A stretch of 64,000 nucleotides of DNA, from positions 1 to 64,000 of the forward strand of contig NZ_LXVX01000006.1 of the NCBI RefSeq assembly GCF_001650725.1, written 5' to 3'. Positions 7,887 through 15,946 of the stretch are shown here, piece after piece; position 1 is the stretch's first letter, and each line of letters starts with the position of its first letter. Source of the stretch: Sphingobium sp. TCM1. GTDB taxonomy: Bacteria > Pseudomonadota > Alphaproteobacteria > Sphingomonadales > Sphingomonadaceae. Position numbers and translations under genes: made by a program. The notes beneath the pieces are model-generated. The model saw nothing but the letters and a program-made list of their open reading frames with translations, was not told the DNA's origin and ran no database searches.

Positions 7887-8682
7887 GTGGCGTGTTGTTC
7901 CAGATTTGTTCTGATCGGGCAAGCGCTGGCGCGCGGACTGGGGGCAAAATAGGGATTTGGGCGCAGAAGGGAAAGGCGAGGCTGCCAAATGCTTCTTTGC
8001 GGCGCGCCAAGGAGGGAGCCTGGATGCCGCGGCAGCCCTGACGCCCAGGCAATGGAGCGGCAGGGCGCGCGCGAGGAGGTGGGCGCTGCTGCGCGCCTTC
8101 GCCCAGATATGAAGCGACGGCGCGCGCCCGCCTGACTGATGTCGTTCGTCGGCAGCGACCGGCGGTTCGTCCGCCGCTGACGCCGCCCGGCGACCGGCGG
8201 ATGACGGTCATCGAACCGCGATTTGCCCTTCCTGCCGTAGCGTTATGATGGCGGCGTTAAGGGACGGTTCAGCGCCAGTAGCGTCGTCTCTTCCACATCA
8301 GTTCATCCCGATCCGGAGTGCCCGACAGCATCTGGATACGCCCCCGGCCTTCCCTTGCGCCGGGGGCGTTTTCATTCGTCCCCGACCGTTGCGATTCGCG
8401 CTTTCCGTTACGGCTCATGTCGTTTGCCGGGCGGCGCATGTCGTTCGTCGTGCCGTTCGTCCCCCGTCCCTGTGTCATTGGTCGAAGCCGGCGTCGTTGG
8501 CCGACGATGGTCGCATCCGGTCGAACCGGACGCGCACCGGCGGGGGACTGCGCCTACACAGGATGGGCGAGCGGGACAGGAGCCGACCCCGAAAACCTCC
8601 GGCTCCCCCGCTCGCAACACCGGCGCCGCGACGCCCCCCCAAGAGGCGGCCCGGTCAAACCAGTTTGTGAGGAGATATGCCC
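7887..8682. other. Intergenic region between uvrA and the UrcA gene
   Basis: No convincing protein gene is seen in these 796 bases; the open frames are Pro/Arg-rich and lack ribosome-binding sites. The stretch contains an orphan terminator at 8339-8372 with no gene before it on the plus strand, and several TCGTTCGTC-like repeats around 8140-8160 and 8410-8460. It may hold a small RNA (see findings) and the promoters for uvrA and the UrcA gene. Confidence 0.6.
8339..8372 (+). terminator. Orphan rho-independent terminator
   Basis: A perfect 10-bp GC stem (8339-8348 with 8359-8368) with a 10-base loop is followed by TTTT. The upstream plus-strand DNA has no coding gene back to the window's 4.9 kb, so the terminator probably ends a non-coding transcript. 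Confidence 0.8.
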
Positions 8683-9027
8683 ATGTTCCGTTCGTCCAAG
8701 ATCGCCGCCGCTTTCGCCACCGTCACCCTGATCGCCACCGCCGGTGCGGCTTCCGCCGAACCCTTCGAATCCAATGGCCGCAGCGCCGAAGTCTATCATG
8801 GCGACCTGAACCTGGCGAAGGCCGACCACCAGAAGCAGCTGCGCAGCCGGATCTCCCGCGCCGCGTCGCGGGTGTGCGCGACGACGGACCTGGCGGCGAT
8901 GACCGCCTGCCGCAGCAAGGCGATCGCCCATGTCTCGGCGCCGGTGAACGCCGCCATCGCCCGCGCCGAAACCGGCGAACGCTATGCCGATGCAGGCAAG
9001 GAGGTTCGCGCCCTCACCGGCAACTGA
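8683..9027 (+). CDS. UrcA family protein, secreted
   Basis: The 114-residue protein has a signal peptide (cleavage after about residue 25, ...GAASA) and the UrcA features: a Y-x-D-L-N-L-A strand, the helix LRSRISRAASRVC, and a second cysteine about 12 residues later that could form a disulfide. UrcA-type proteins are abundant in sphingomonads and their role is not known. The ATG at 8683 is chosen because GAGGAGA ends seven bases before it; the ATG at 8677 would be too close. Confidence 0.8.
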   Translation: MFRSSKIAAAFATVTLIATAGAASAEPFESNGRSAEVYHGDLNLAKADHQKQLRSRISRAASRVCATTDLAAMTACRSKAIAHVSAPVNAAIARAETGERYADAGKEVRALTGN

Positions 9028-9056
9028 GGGCCGGTGCGCGCACCTGCCGGAAACGA

Positions 9057-9085
9057 AACGGCCCGGAGATGATCCGGGCCGTTTT
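9057..9085 (+). terminator. Rho-independent terminator after the UrcA gene
   Basis: An 11-bp stem (9057-9067 with 9073-9083), a 5-base loop and a short T run (9082-9085) lie about 30 bases after the UrcA stop. Confidence 0.88.
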
Positions 9086-9115
9086 CGCATGTGGCGCAGC
9101 AGCGGTCGGGCCGGA

Positions 9116-9349
9116 TCAGCGCGGCCCGGTGAGGATGGGATGGGCGAGGCGCAGTTCGTCGCTCAGCCGTTCGATCGTCTCCACCTCCACGGCCGAGCCG
9201 ATCGGATCGAGGGTCCAGTTGCAATGCGGATGGGTGGCGCGATCATAGAGTCGCACCGGCCCCAGCAATCGGCGCCACTTGTGTTTCTGGCCGCCATGAT
9301 CGCGCAGCAGCCGGGCGACGAGCAGGTCGGTCATCTGGTCGGCGGTCAT
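9116..9349 (-). CDS. Small hypothetical protein downstream of trmB
   Basis: The 77-residue protein contains GGQKHKWRRLLGPVRLYDR and ATHPHCNW, basic and with several His, Trp and Arg residues that could contact nucleic acid. No family was recognised. Its ATG lies 17 bases after the trmB stop on the same strand, so it is probably cotranscribed with trmB. Typical codon use and a clean stop support it as a real gene. Confidence 0.65.
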   Translation of the reverse strand: MTADQMTDLLVARLLRDHGGQKHKWRRLLGPVRLYDRATHPHCNWTLDPIGSAVEVETIERLSDELRLAHPILTGPR

Positions 9350-9365
9350 GCGCGTGCCTTGCCCT

Positions 9366-10061
9366 CTATTTGCGGCGGTATCGGAAATACCAGACTTCGT
9401 GGCCGATGCGCCGGGCCTTCGCTTCGTAGCGGGTTTCGGGCCAGCCGCCGGGGCGGTTCTGGAAATCCTTCGGCTCGCTGGCCAGCCAGTCGAAATCGGG
9501 ATGGCCGTTCATCACCATCAGCGCCCAGCGCAGATAGACCGGATGGTCGGTGCCGAAGCGGAATTCGCCGCCGGGCTTGAGCTTGCGGGCGATCATCGCG
9601 ACCGGGCCGGGGTTCATCATCCGACGCTTGGCGTGGCGCGCCTTGGGCCAGGGATCGGGATGGAGGAGATAGACGAAGCTGAGGGCGCCGTCGGGGATGC
9701 GGGCAAGCACGTCGAGCGCATCGCCCATGTGCAGGCGCACATTGCCCAGCGCCTGGTCGCGGACATGGCCGAGCGCCTGGACCACGCCGTTGAGGAAAGG
9801 CTCGCACCCGATGAAGCCATGGTCGGGCAGCAGGTCGGCGCGCCAGGCCATATGTTCGCCGCCGCCGAAGCCGATTTCGAAATGGAGCGGGCGGTCATAA
9901 CCAAACAGGTTCGCGGCGGTCACTTCGCCCTCCGCCGGGACGGACAGGGCGGGGAGCAGCGTGTCGACCAGCTCCTGCTGGCCCTTGCGGAGCTTTGGCC
10001 CCGACTGGCGCCCATAGAGGCGGTTGAGGGTCGTGGGGTCGCCGGATTTATGCGCAGTCAT
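9366..10061 (-). CDS. trmB: tRNA (guanine-N7-)-methyltransferase
   Basis: The 231-residue product methylates G46 of tRNA to m7G using S-adenosylmethionine. The SAM motif is visible as FEIGFGGGEH (about residues 61-70), followed by GCEPF, the MGDALDVL strand and the family-specific LHPDPWPKARHAKRR motif (about 133-147). The TDHPVY motif near residue 170 is also typical. The N-terminal RLYGRQSG start is common in alphaproteobacteria. It is probably the first gene of a two-gene unit with the small ORF at 9116. Confidence 0.96.
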   Translation of the reverse strand: MTAHKSGDPTTLNRLYGRQSGPKLRKGQQELVDTLLPALSVPAEGEVTAANLFGYDRPLHFEIGFGGGEHMAWRADLLPDHGFIGCEPFLNGVVQALGHVRDQALGNVRLHMGDALDVLARIPDGALSFVYLLHPDPWPKARHAKRRMMNPGPVAMIARKLKPGGEFRFGTDHPVYLRWALMVMNGHPDFDWLASEPKDFQNRPGGWPETRYEAKARRIGHEVWYFRYRRK

Positions 10062-10109
10062 GGGGCGCGCGCTTAGCCGGGGGAACGGCGCGGGGCAAGC
10101 AGGACGATG

Positions 10110-10505
10110 TCAGATGCCGAGCAGCGGCCAGAGGATGATGAGCAGCCCGACCAGGCTGGCGAAGAACATGATCGTGCGGACGACCGGGATGCCGAGGCCG
10201 TAGAGCGGCAGATAGACGATGCGCGCACCCAGCCAGATCCAGCCGCCCAGCGCGGTCCACTCGCTGGTCCTGCCCGCCACCACGACCCCGATCAAGGCGA
10301 CGATGGCGATGGGCAGTGTTTCCATATAATTGGCCTGGGCACGGGAGAGGCGGCCGCCGAGGGGATTGAGCTGGGGCAGCCGTTCGTCGCGGGCGCCCAT
10401 ATTCCATTTGGCGCCATATTGCTTCGTCTTCACATGGGCGGCGGCGAAGATGTGGACGAGGAGCAGGATCATGCCCCAGGCCAGGATCGTGAGTTCGACG
10501 GGCAC
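10110..10505 (-). CDS. MAPEG family membrane protein
   Basis: The 131-residue protein has four hydrophobic segments and the MAPEG-type core: a charged loop with ARDERLPQLNPLGGRLSRAQ followed by NYMETLPIAIVAL in the second helix. The family includes glutathione-dependent membrane enzymes in eukaryotes, while bacterial members are mostly uncharacterised inner-membrane proteins. The start is GTG at 10505 with AAGGACA upstream. It stands alone between trmB and the TorF-like porin. Confidence 0.85.
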   Translation of the reverse strand: MPVELTILAWGMILLLVHIFAAAHVKTKQYGAKWNMGARDERLPQLNPLGGRLSRAQANYMETLPIAIVALIGVVVAGRTSEWTALGGWIWLGARIVYLPLYGLGIPVVRTIMFFASLVGLLIILWPLLGI

Positions 10506-10617
10506 GGTGATGTCCTTCCCTTTTTCCGCCTCTTAGCAAATCCGGATCGCGCAGGACAGAGCAAGCCCGCGGTTCGTGAGCATGTCGGGGCTGCGCCCGA
10601 AGCGAATGGGGAGGGAC

Positions 10618-11355
10618 TTACAGGGTCAGGCCCACCCGTCCGATCAAGGTTGCCCCGGCATGGGTATTGCCGGTGGCGGCGATGTCCGTGTCGGCGTAGC
10701 GCAGGCCCGCGGACCAGCGGCCGCGATACCAGTCGAGCGCGACGCCATGGTCCCAATAGCCGCCATCGGACCGCAGGCGCGCGGCGCGGAGGGGGCTGCG
10801 AACGTCGCCCGATGACCGGCCGAGATGGCCGGACAGGGTAAGCGGGGTGCCCGGGATGCCGATGGCGGCGCTGGTCGAGAGATAGAGATTGTCGCCGCCG
10901 ATCGCCGATTGGCGCGGGGCATAGCGGGCGCCGAGATCGACGCTGGCCGGGCCGAGGGTGAAGCCAGCGATCGCGCCGACTTCGCCATAGCCCTGGTCGG
11001 ACGCACCGGGGAAGAGATGGTAGCGCCCCTCGGCCGTCAGGCGGAAGCCCCCCAGTTGCCGGGCATAGCTGGCGCCCAGGTCGATGGCCGCGTCGGCGCC
11101 GCCATGACGCGCGCTGCCCCAAAGGCTGGTCGCCGTGCCGTCGAGGCTGAGCCCGTCTGCGACCGGGAGGGACAGGGTGCCGCGCAGCACCGGATCGCCG
11201 CCGCTCCAGCCGAGGCCGCGGCGGCGATCTTCGCTGACGACTTCGAGCGTGACGGTCGGGCCGGCGGCATCCTGGGCGGCGGCCGAAACGGCATGGCCGG
11301 CGAGCAGCAGCGCCCCCAGCCATGCCTTGCGGCGGATGCGATCAGTTGGAGGCAA
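10618..11355 (-). CDS. TorF-like putative outer-membrane porin
   Basis: The product of about 245 residues has a basic N-terminus, a hydrophobic signal peptide ending SAAAQ, and then alternating strands rich in Gly, Tyr and aromatic residues (GYGEVGAIAGFTLGPASVDLG; GLRYADTDIA), the layout of the TorF/TIGR02001 putative porins. It should be an outer-membrane beta-barrel. No ATG precedes the signal peptide in this frame. A TTG at 11355 is the best start and would overlap the upstream gene's stop by 14 bases, suggesting coupling. The start is the least certain part of this call. Confidence 0.7.
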   Translation of the reverse strand: MPPTDRIRRKAWLGALLLAGHAVSAAAQDAAGPTVTLEVVSEDRRRGLGWSGGDPVLRGTLSLPVADGLSLDGTATSLWGSARHGGADAAIDLGASYARQLGGFRLTAEGRYHLFPGASDQGYGEVGAIAGFTLGPASVDLGARYAPRQSAIGGDNLYLSTSAAIGIPGTPLTLSGHLGRSSGDVRSPLRAARLRSDGGYWDHGVALDWYRGRWSAGLRYADTDIAATGNTHAGATLIGRVGLTL

Positions 11356-11749
11356 GCGCGCGCGCCGAGTCCAGTTCAGCCAGCAGCGGACCGCGATCCG
11401 CCTGCGCGACCGCGACCAGATGCGCCCGGATCGCGTCCTGATGCCGGGCGAGGTCGCGCGCGCCCGGCTGGCGGCCCGGCGCGCAGGCGCCGGCTTCGCT
11501 GCCCGAGAAGCGCTGGTCGGTGGCAATGGTGCGGGCCAGCGCGGGGCCGTGGTCCAGCCTGCGGTCGACCATGATGGTCGCGGTCCATTGGCAGCGCTGC
11601 GCGTCCATGCGGTTGGGGGTGCGGGCGCCGACCGTCTTGCTGTGGATGTCCGCGCGGGCGGTGTAGGTGGCGCCGAGTTGCTGGCCGTGATGCTCCAGGG
11701 AAACGCTGTGGGTCGCTGCTGCGGCCACGAGCGCGATAAGCAAACTCAT
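11342..11749 (-). CDS. Hypothetical exported protein
   Basis: The 135-residue protein opens with a short hydrophobic signal sequence (MSLLIALVAAAATHS). Strand-rich sequence follows (HHGQQLGATYTARADIH), then a Cys pair around residues 53 and 89. AGGAGAAAGA stands directly before the ATG at 11749. It lies immediately upstream of, and overlaps, the TorF-like porin, so the two may act together in the envelope. No family was recognised. Confidence 0.65.
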   Translation of the reverse strand: MSLLIALVAAAATHSVSLEHHGQQLGATYTARADIHSKTVGARTPNRMDAQRCQWTATIMVDRRLDHGPALARTIATDQRFSGSEAGACAPGRQPGARDLARHQDAIRAHLVAVAQADRGPLLAELDSARALASN

Positions 11750-11884
11750 GTCTTTCTCCTGCTGTGACGCCGCACTTTGCCGTGCGGTCGTCGGGGAAGG
11801 ATCTAGATTTGCCCTGTTGCTGCTTGTTTGCTGCATGATGAGAAAAGGCGACATGCGGGTGGGGACGTGGATCGAGGAAGCGTG

Positions 11885-11905
11885 ACCCTGGGTCAGGCCC
11901 AGGGT
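11885..11905. repeat. Short inverted repeat after mfd
   Basis: ACCCTGGG (11885-11892) and CCCAGGGT (11898-11905) form a perfect 8-bp stem with a 5-base loop, 33 bases after the mfd stop. No T run follows on either strand, so it is a weak terminator at best, or a small palindromic element. Confidence 0.5.
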
Positions 11906-11937
11906 GACGCGCAGCGGGACGGGATCGGGGCGGTGCC

Positions 11938-14900
11938 TCAGCCCGCCGCCTTGGCGAGGCCCTTCGACAATTGCAGCGCGCCGTTCAGGCGGGCCTGCGG
12001 GTCGGCCCAGGCGCGCTCGACCACGATCTTGCTGTCCGGGCGCAGGCGGGCGACGCCGTTCAGTTTCTGGATATAGGCGACGAGATTTTCGGGCCGGGGG
12101 AAGCGGTCTTCGAAGAAGCTGACCAGCGCGCCCTTCGGCCCGACGTCGATCTTGGCGATATTGGCAGTCATGCAATTCTGCTTGATCTCGATGATCTTGA
12201 GCAGGTTTTGCGTGGGCAGCGGCAGCTTGCCGAAACGGTCGATCAGTTCGGCGGCGAAGGATTCGAGGCCATTGCGGTCCTCCAGTTCGTTGATGCGGCG
12301 ATAGAGACCCATGCGCAGGTCGAGGTCGGGCACATAATCGTCAGGGATGAGGATCGGCGCATCGACCGTGATCTGGGGGGAGAAGCTGTCGCGGCGCGTC
12401 TCCAGGCCGACGCCGCCGGCCTTGGCGTCCATGATCGCGTCTTCCAGCATCGACTGGTAGAGTTCGAAGCCGACTTCCTTGATATGGCCCGACTGTTCGT
12501 CGCCGACGAGATTGCCCGCGCCGCGAATGTCGAGATCATGGCTTGCCAGTTGGAAGCCTGCGCCGAGCGTGTCGAGGTCGGACAGAACCTTCAGGCGCTT
12601 TTCCGCCGTCTCCGTGATGATGCGGTTGGCGGGCGTGGTGAAATAGGCATAGGCGCGCGTCTTCGACCGCCCCACGCGGCCGCGCAGCTGGTAAAGCTGG
12701 GCCAGGCCGAAGCGGTCGGCGCGGTGGATGATGAGCGTGTTGGCGCTGGGGATGTCGAGGCCGGATTCGACGATAGTGGTCGACAGCAGCACGTCATAGC
12801 GCTTGTCGTAGAAGGCGGACATGCGTTCTTCGACGTCGGTCGCGCTCATCTGGCCATGGGCGACGATGGGCTTCACTTCGGGGACTTCCGTGCGGAGGAA
12901 TTCCTCGATCTCCGTGAGGTCGGAGATGCGGGGGACGACGAAGAAGCTCTGGCCGCCGCGATAATGTTCGCGCAGCAATGCCTCGCGGATGACGACGCCG
13001 TCCCAGGGCATGACATAGGTACGGACGGCGAGGCGATCGACCGGCGGGGTCTGGATGACGGAGAGTTCGCGCAGGCCCGACATCGCCATTTGAAGCGTGC
13101 GCGGGATCGGCGTGGCGGTGAGCGTCAGGACATGGACGTCGGTCTTGAGGGACTTCAGCCTTTCCTTGTGGGTGACGCCGAAACGCTGTTCCTCGTCCAC
13201 GATAACGAGGCCGAGGCGCTTGAACTCCAGTCCCTTGGCGAGCAGGGCGTGGGTGCCCACGACGATGTCGATCGTGCCATCGGCCAGCCCCGCCTTGGTC
13301 GCCTTCGCCTCCTTGTCGGGGACGAGGCGGGAGAGGCGGCCGATATTGACGGGGAAGCCGCGGAAACGATCCTCGAAATTCATATGATGCTGGCGTGCGA
13401 GCAGCGTGGTGGGGCAGATGACCACGACCTGCATCCCGGCCATCGCCGCGACGAAGGCGGCGCGCAGCGCCACCTCGGTCTTGCCGAAGCCGACATCGCC
13501 GCAGACGAGCCGGTCCATCGGCTTGCCCGCGCCCAGATCCTCCACCACGTCGCTGATCGCGCGGTCCTGATCGTCCGTTTCCTGATAGGGGAAGCGGTCG
13601 ACGAAGGCGGGGTAGCCGGCGGCATCCGGCTCCGCCACGGTGGCGGCGCGCAGGGCGCGTTCGGCGGCGGTCTTGAGCAATTCACCCGCGATTTCGCGGA
13701 TGCGCTCCTTCATCTTGGCCTTGCGCCGCTGCCAGGCTTCGCCGCCCAGCTTGTCGAGGCTGACGCCCTCATTCTCGCTGCCATAGCGGGAGAGGACTTC
13801 GAGATTTTCGACCGGGACGTAGAGCTTGTCGCCCCCGGCATAGGTCAGCGCGACGCAATCATGCGGGGCCTTGGCCACCGGGATCTGCGTCAGCCCTTCA
13901 TAGCGGCCGATGCCGTGATCCATATGGACGACGAGGTCGCCTGGCGAGAGGGTGGCCAGTTCCTGGAGGAAGGCGTCGGCGCTCTTCTTGCGCTTGGCGC
14001 GGCGGACGAGGCGGTCGCCCAGCATATCCTGTTCGGTGAGGACGGCGACATCAGGCGCGGTGAAGCCATGGTCGAGGCCCAGGACCATGAGCGTGACGCT
14101 GCCATTGGCGGCGATGCCCAGCGCTTCCTGCCAATTGTCGGCGCCGGCGAGGCGGGCGACGCCATGGTCGGCGAGCAGGCCCGACAGGCGCTCGCGCGCG
14201 CCGACCGAGTAGCTGGCGATGACGACCTTTTTCTTTTGGCGGCGCAGGCTGTCGATATGCTTGCCGACCGCTTCGTAGATATTCGTGTTCTGCGCGCGTT
14301 CGGGAGCGAAATCGCGCGGGCCGTCCACCGCGAAGTCGAGCACGCTCGCGCTTTCCGGCTCATGGAAGGGCGTGGTGCCGTGCATCGGCAGCTTGGCGAC
14401 GGCGGCGTCCCATTCGGCGGCGTCGAGATAGAGGGCGTCGGGCTTGAGGGGACGGTAGGAGCCGGGGTCGGACGACTTCGCCTGGACCCGGTTGGCGTGA
14501 TAGTCGCGGATCGCCTCGAACCGGCTTTCCGCCGCGCCGGCGACGCCGGGGTCGCGGATCAGGATCGCATCGTCGCCCAGATGGTCGGCCAGCGGGACCA
14601 GCTTTTCCTCGAACAGGGGCAGCCAATGTTCCATGCCCGCGAGGCGGCGGCCGTCGCTGACCGCCTGATAGAGCGGGTCGCCGGTGGCGGTGGCGCCGAA
14701 GGTTTCGCGATAGCGGCCGCGGAAGCGCTTGATCGTGTCTTCGTCCAGCAGCGCTTCGGACGCGGGGAGCAGGGTGAAGCCGTCGACATTGTCGATCGTG
14801 CGCTGGTCGGACGGATCGAACCGGCGGACCGTCTCGATCTCGTCGCCGAAGAAATCGAGGCGGAGGGGATAGTCCTCGCCGCCGGGGAACAGGTCCACGA

Positions 14901-15411
14901 TGCCGCCGCGAATGGCATATTCGCCCCGGTCGTGGACCGTGTCGGTGCGGACATAGCCGTTCGCCTGGAGCATCTCCGCCAGCTTCTGGATCGCGATGCG
15001 TTCCTTGGGCGCGAGTTTGGCGACCAGCTGGCGGACGCGGAAGGGGGTGAGGGTGCGCTGGGTCATGGCGGCCAGCGTGGTGACGACCAGTTGCGGCCCT
15101 TTGGGCCTGGCTTGCAGCGCGTAGAGGCCCGCGAGGCGGGCGGAGGCGGCGCGCAGCGACGGGCTGGCCCGGTCATAGGGCAGGCAGTCCCAGGCGGGGA
15201 TTTCGACGATCTCGATCTCCGGCGCGAAATAATGCGCCGTGTCCGCGACCGCGCGCATCAGCTGCTCGTCGGACGCGATGAAGACGGCGCGCCCCCCCGC
15301 AGCCCCGGCGGCGCGGGCGATGTCGGCCAGCAGCCAGGGCTGGAACCCGGCGGGGACGCCGGAAAGGGTGAGGGGCGCCTTGGCCTTCAGGATTGTCTGG
15401 AGATCGGTCAT
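11938..15411 (-). CDS. mfd: Transcription-repair coupling factor
   Basis: The 1157-residue Mfd removes RNA polymerase stalled at lesions and recruits UvrA. The order is complete: UvrB-like N-terminal domain, the RNA-polymerase-interacting domain near residue 490 (LSPGDLVVHMDHGIGRYEG), the RecG-like translocase with Walker A GDVGFGKTE near 640 and DEEQRFG near 740, and the C-terminal TRCF domain (about 1010-1110). It belongs to the conserved recG-sdhE-mfd cluster. The start at 15411 (MTDLQTILKAK) fits the family. Confidence 0.97.
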   Translation of the reverse strand: MTDLQTILKAKAPLTLSGVPAGFQPWLLADIARAAGAAGGRAVFIASDEQLMRAVADTAHYFAPEIEIVEIPAWDCLPYDRASPSLRAASARLAGLYALQARPKGPQLVVTTLAAMTQRTLTPFRVRQLVAKLAPKERIAIQKLAEMLQANGYVRTDTVHDRGEYAIRGGIVDLFPGGEDYPLRLDFFGDEIETVRRFDPSDQRTIDNVDGFTLLPASEALLDEDTIKRFRGRYRETFGATATGDPLYQAVSDGRRLAGMEHWLPLFEEKLVPLADHLGDDAILIRDPGVAGAAESRFEAIRDYHANRVQAKSSDPGSYRPLKPDALYLDAAEWDAAVAKLPMHGTTPFHEPESASVLDFAVDGPRDFAPERAQNTNIYEAVGKHIDSLRRQKKKVVIASYSVGARERLSGLLADHGVARLAGADNWQEALGIAANGSVTLMVLGLDHGFTAPDVAVLTEQDMLGDRLVRRAKRKKSADAFLQELATLSPGDLVVHMDHGIGRYEGLTQIPVAKAPHDCVALTYAGGDKLYVPVENLEVLSRYGSENEGVSLDKLGGEAWQRRKAKMKERIREIAGELLKTAAERALRAATVAEPDAAGYPAFVDRFPYQETDDQDRAISDVVEDLGAGKPMDRLVCGDVGFGKTEVALRAAFVAAMAGMQVVVICPTTLLARQHHMNFEDRFRGFPVNIGRLSRLVPDKEAKATKAGLADGTIDIVVGTHALLAKGLEFKRLGLVIVDEEQRFGVTHKERLKSLKTDVHVLTLTATPIPRTLQMAMSGLRELSVIQTPPVDRLAVRTYVMPWDGVVIREALLREHYRGGQSFFVVPRISDLTEIEEFLRTEVPEVKPIVAHGQMSATDVEERMSAFYDKRYDVLLSTTIVESGLDIPSANTLIIHRADRFGLAQLYQLRGRVGRSKTRAYAYFTTPANRIITETAEKRLKVLSDLDTLGAGFQLASHDLDIRGAGNLVGDEQSGHIKEVGFELYQSMLEDAIMDAKAGGVGLETRRDSFSPQITVDAPILIPDDYVPDLDLRMGLYRRINELEDRNGLESFAAELIDRFGKLPLPTQNLLKIIEIKQNCMTANIAKIDVGPKGALVSFFEDRFPRPENLVAYIQKLNGVARLRPDSKIVVERAWADPQARLNGALQLSKGLAKAAG

Positions 15412-15419
15412 CGTATTTT

Positions 15420-15509
15420 CGTCATTCCCGCGAAGGCGGGAGTCGCTCTCCCGGCCTGTCGCCTAATTGATCCGTCAGGAGATGGAGCCCCGCCTGCGCG
15501 GGGATGACG
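15420..15509. repeat. REP-like palindrome, CGTCATYCCCGCG family
   Basis: The element starts CGTCATTCCCGCGAAGGCGG and ends GCGCGGGGATGACG, with complementary ends and an interrupted middle. It lies between mfd and sdhE. Related elements are at 18729-18838 and 63144-63213. Confidence 0.75.
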
Positions 15510-15512
15510 CTG

Positions 15513-15776
15513 CTAGACGATCTTCACGAAATCGAGTTTCAGGAAACTGTCCATCATCGGGCCTTTCCATTCGTCCGGCACGGGGATGGTGCCGAGCGCC
15601 CAGCCGATGATGTCCGCGTCCTGCTCCTCCATGAAGCGTTCGAACCAGGCGATTTCCTCCGCATTCCATGTCGCATGATAACGGTCGAAGAAGCCGCCGA
15701 CGGTATAGTCCGCCTCCCGCGTGCCGCGGTGCCAGGCCCGGAATTGGATGCGGCGCATCTGGGGATTGTCGTTCAC
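15513..15776 (-). CDS. sdhE: Succinate dehydrogenase assembly factor 2 (SdhE)
   Basis: The 87-residue protein is a small acidic helical protein with the SdhE hallmark RAWHRGTREAD (residues 12-22), whose RGxxE core is needed to help flavinylate SdhA. The rest includes WFERFMEEQDADIIGWALG, typical of the family. The start is taken as GTG at 15776, with AGAGGAA six bases upstream; an ATG six codons later is the alternative. It lies between recG and mfd, its usual place in alphaproteobacteria. Confidence 0.9.
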   Translation of the reverse strand: MNDNPQMRRIQFRAWHRGTREADYTVGGFFDRYHATWNAEEIAWFERFMEEQDADIIGWALGTIPVPDEWKGPMMDSFLKLDFVKIV

Positions 15777-15946
15777 AATTTGTTCCTCTAACGGGCATGG
15801 CGCAGCCCGCCGATCGGGTGTCGGAAGGACCGTCCCGGCAGACATGGGGTGACCGACCTTCCCCGAAAGGCTTTCGTCATTGCTTCGCTGCGCTCGCAAT
15901 GACGTTCCCACAGGACCGATCAGGCGTTACAGCCAGCCAGATAGCC

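Noticed and set aside
5145..7952. A 935-codon open frame on the plus strand opposite uvrA
   Set aside because: It is the mirror of uvrA in high-GC DNA; the product is a low-complexity Ala/Gly/Asp/Glu/Arg mix and no ribosome-binding site or domain was seen.
8245..8670. A 141-codon plus-strand frame in the gap after uvrA
   Set aside because: It is Pro/Arg-rich, has no ribosome-binding site and runs across a strong terminator at 8339-8372.
11971..15507. A 1178-codon open frame on the plus strand opposite mfd
   Set aside because: Same cause: codon periodicity of mfd keeps the opposite strand open. Composition is unlike a folded protein.
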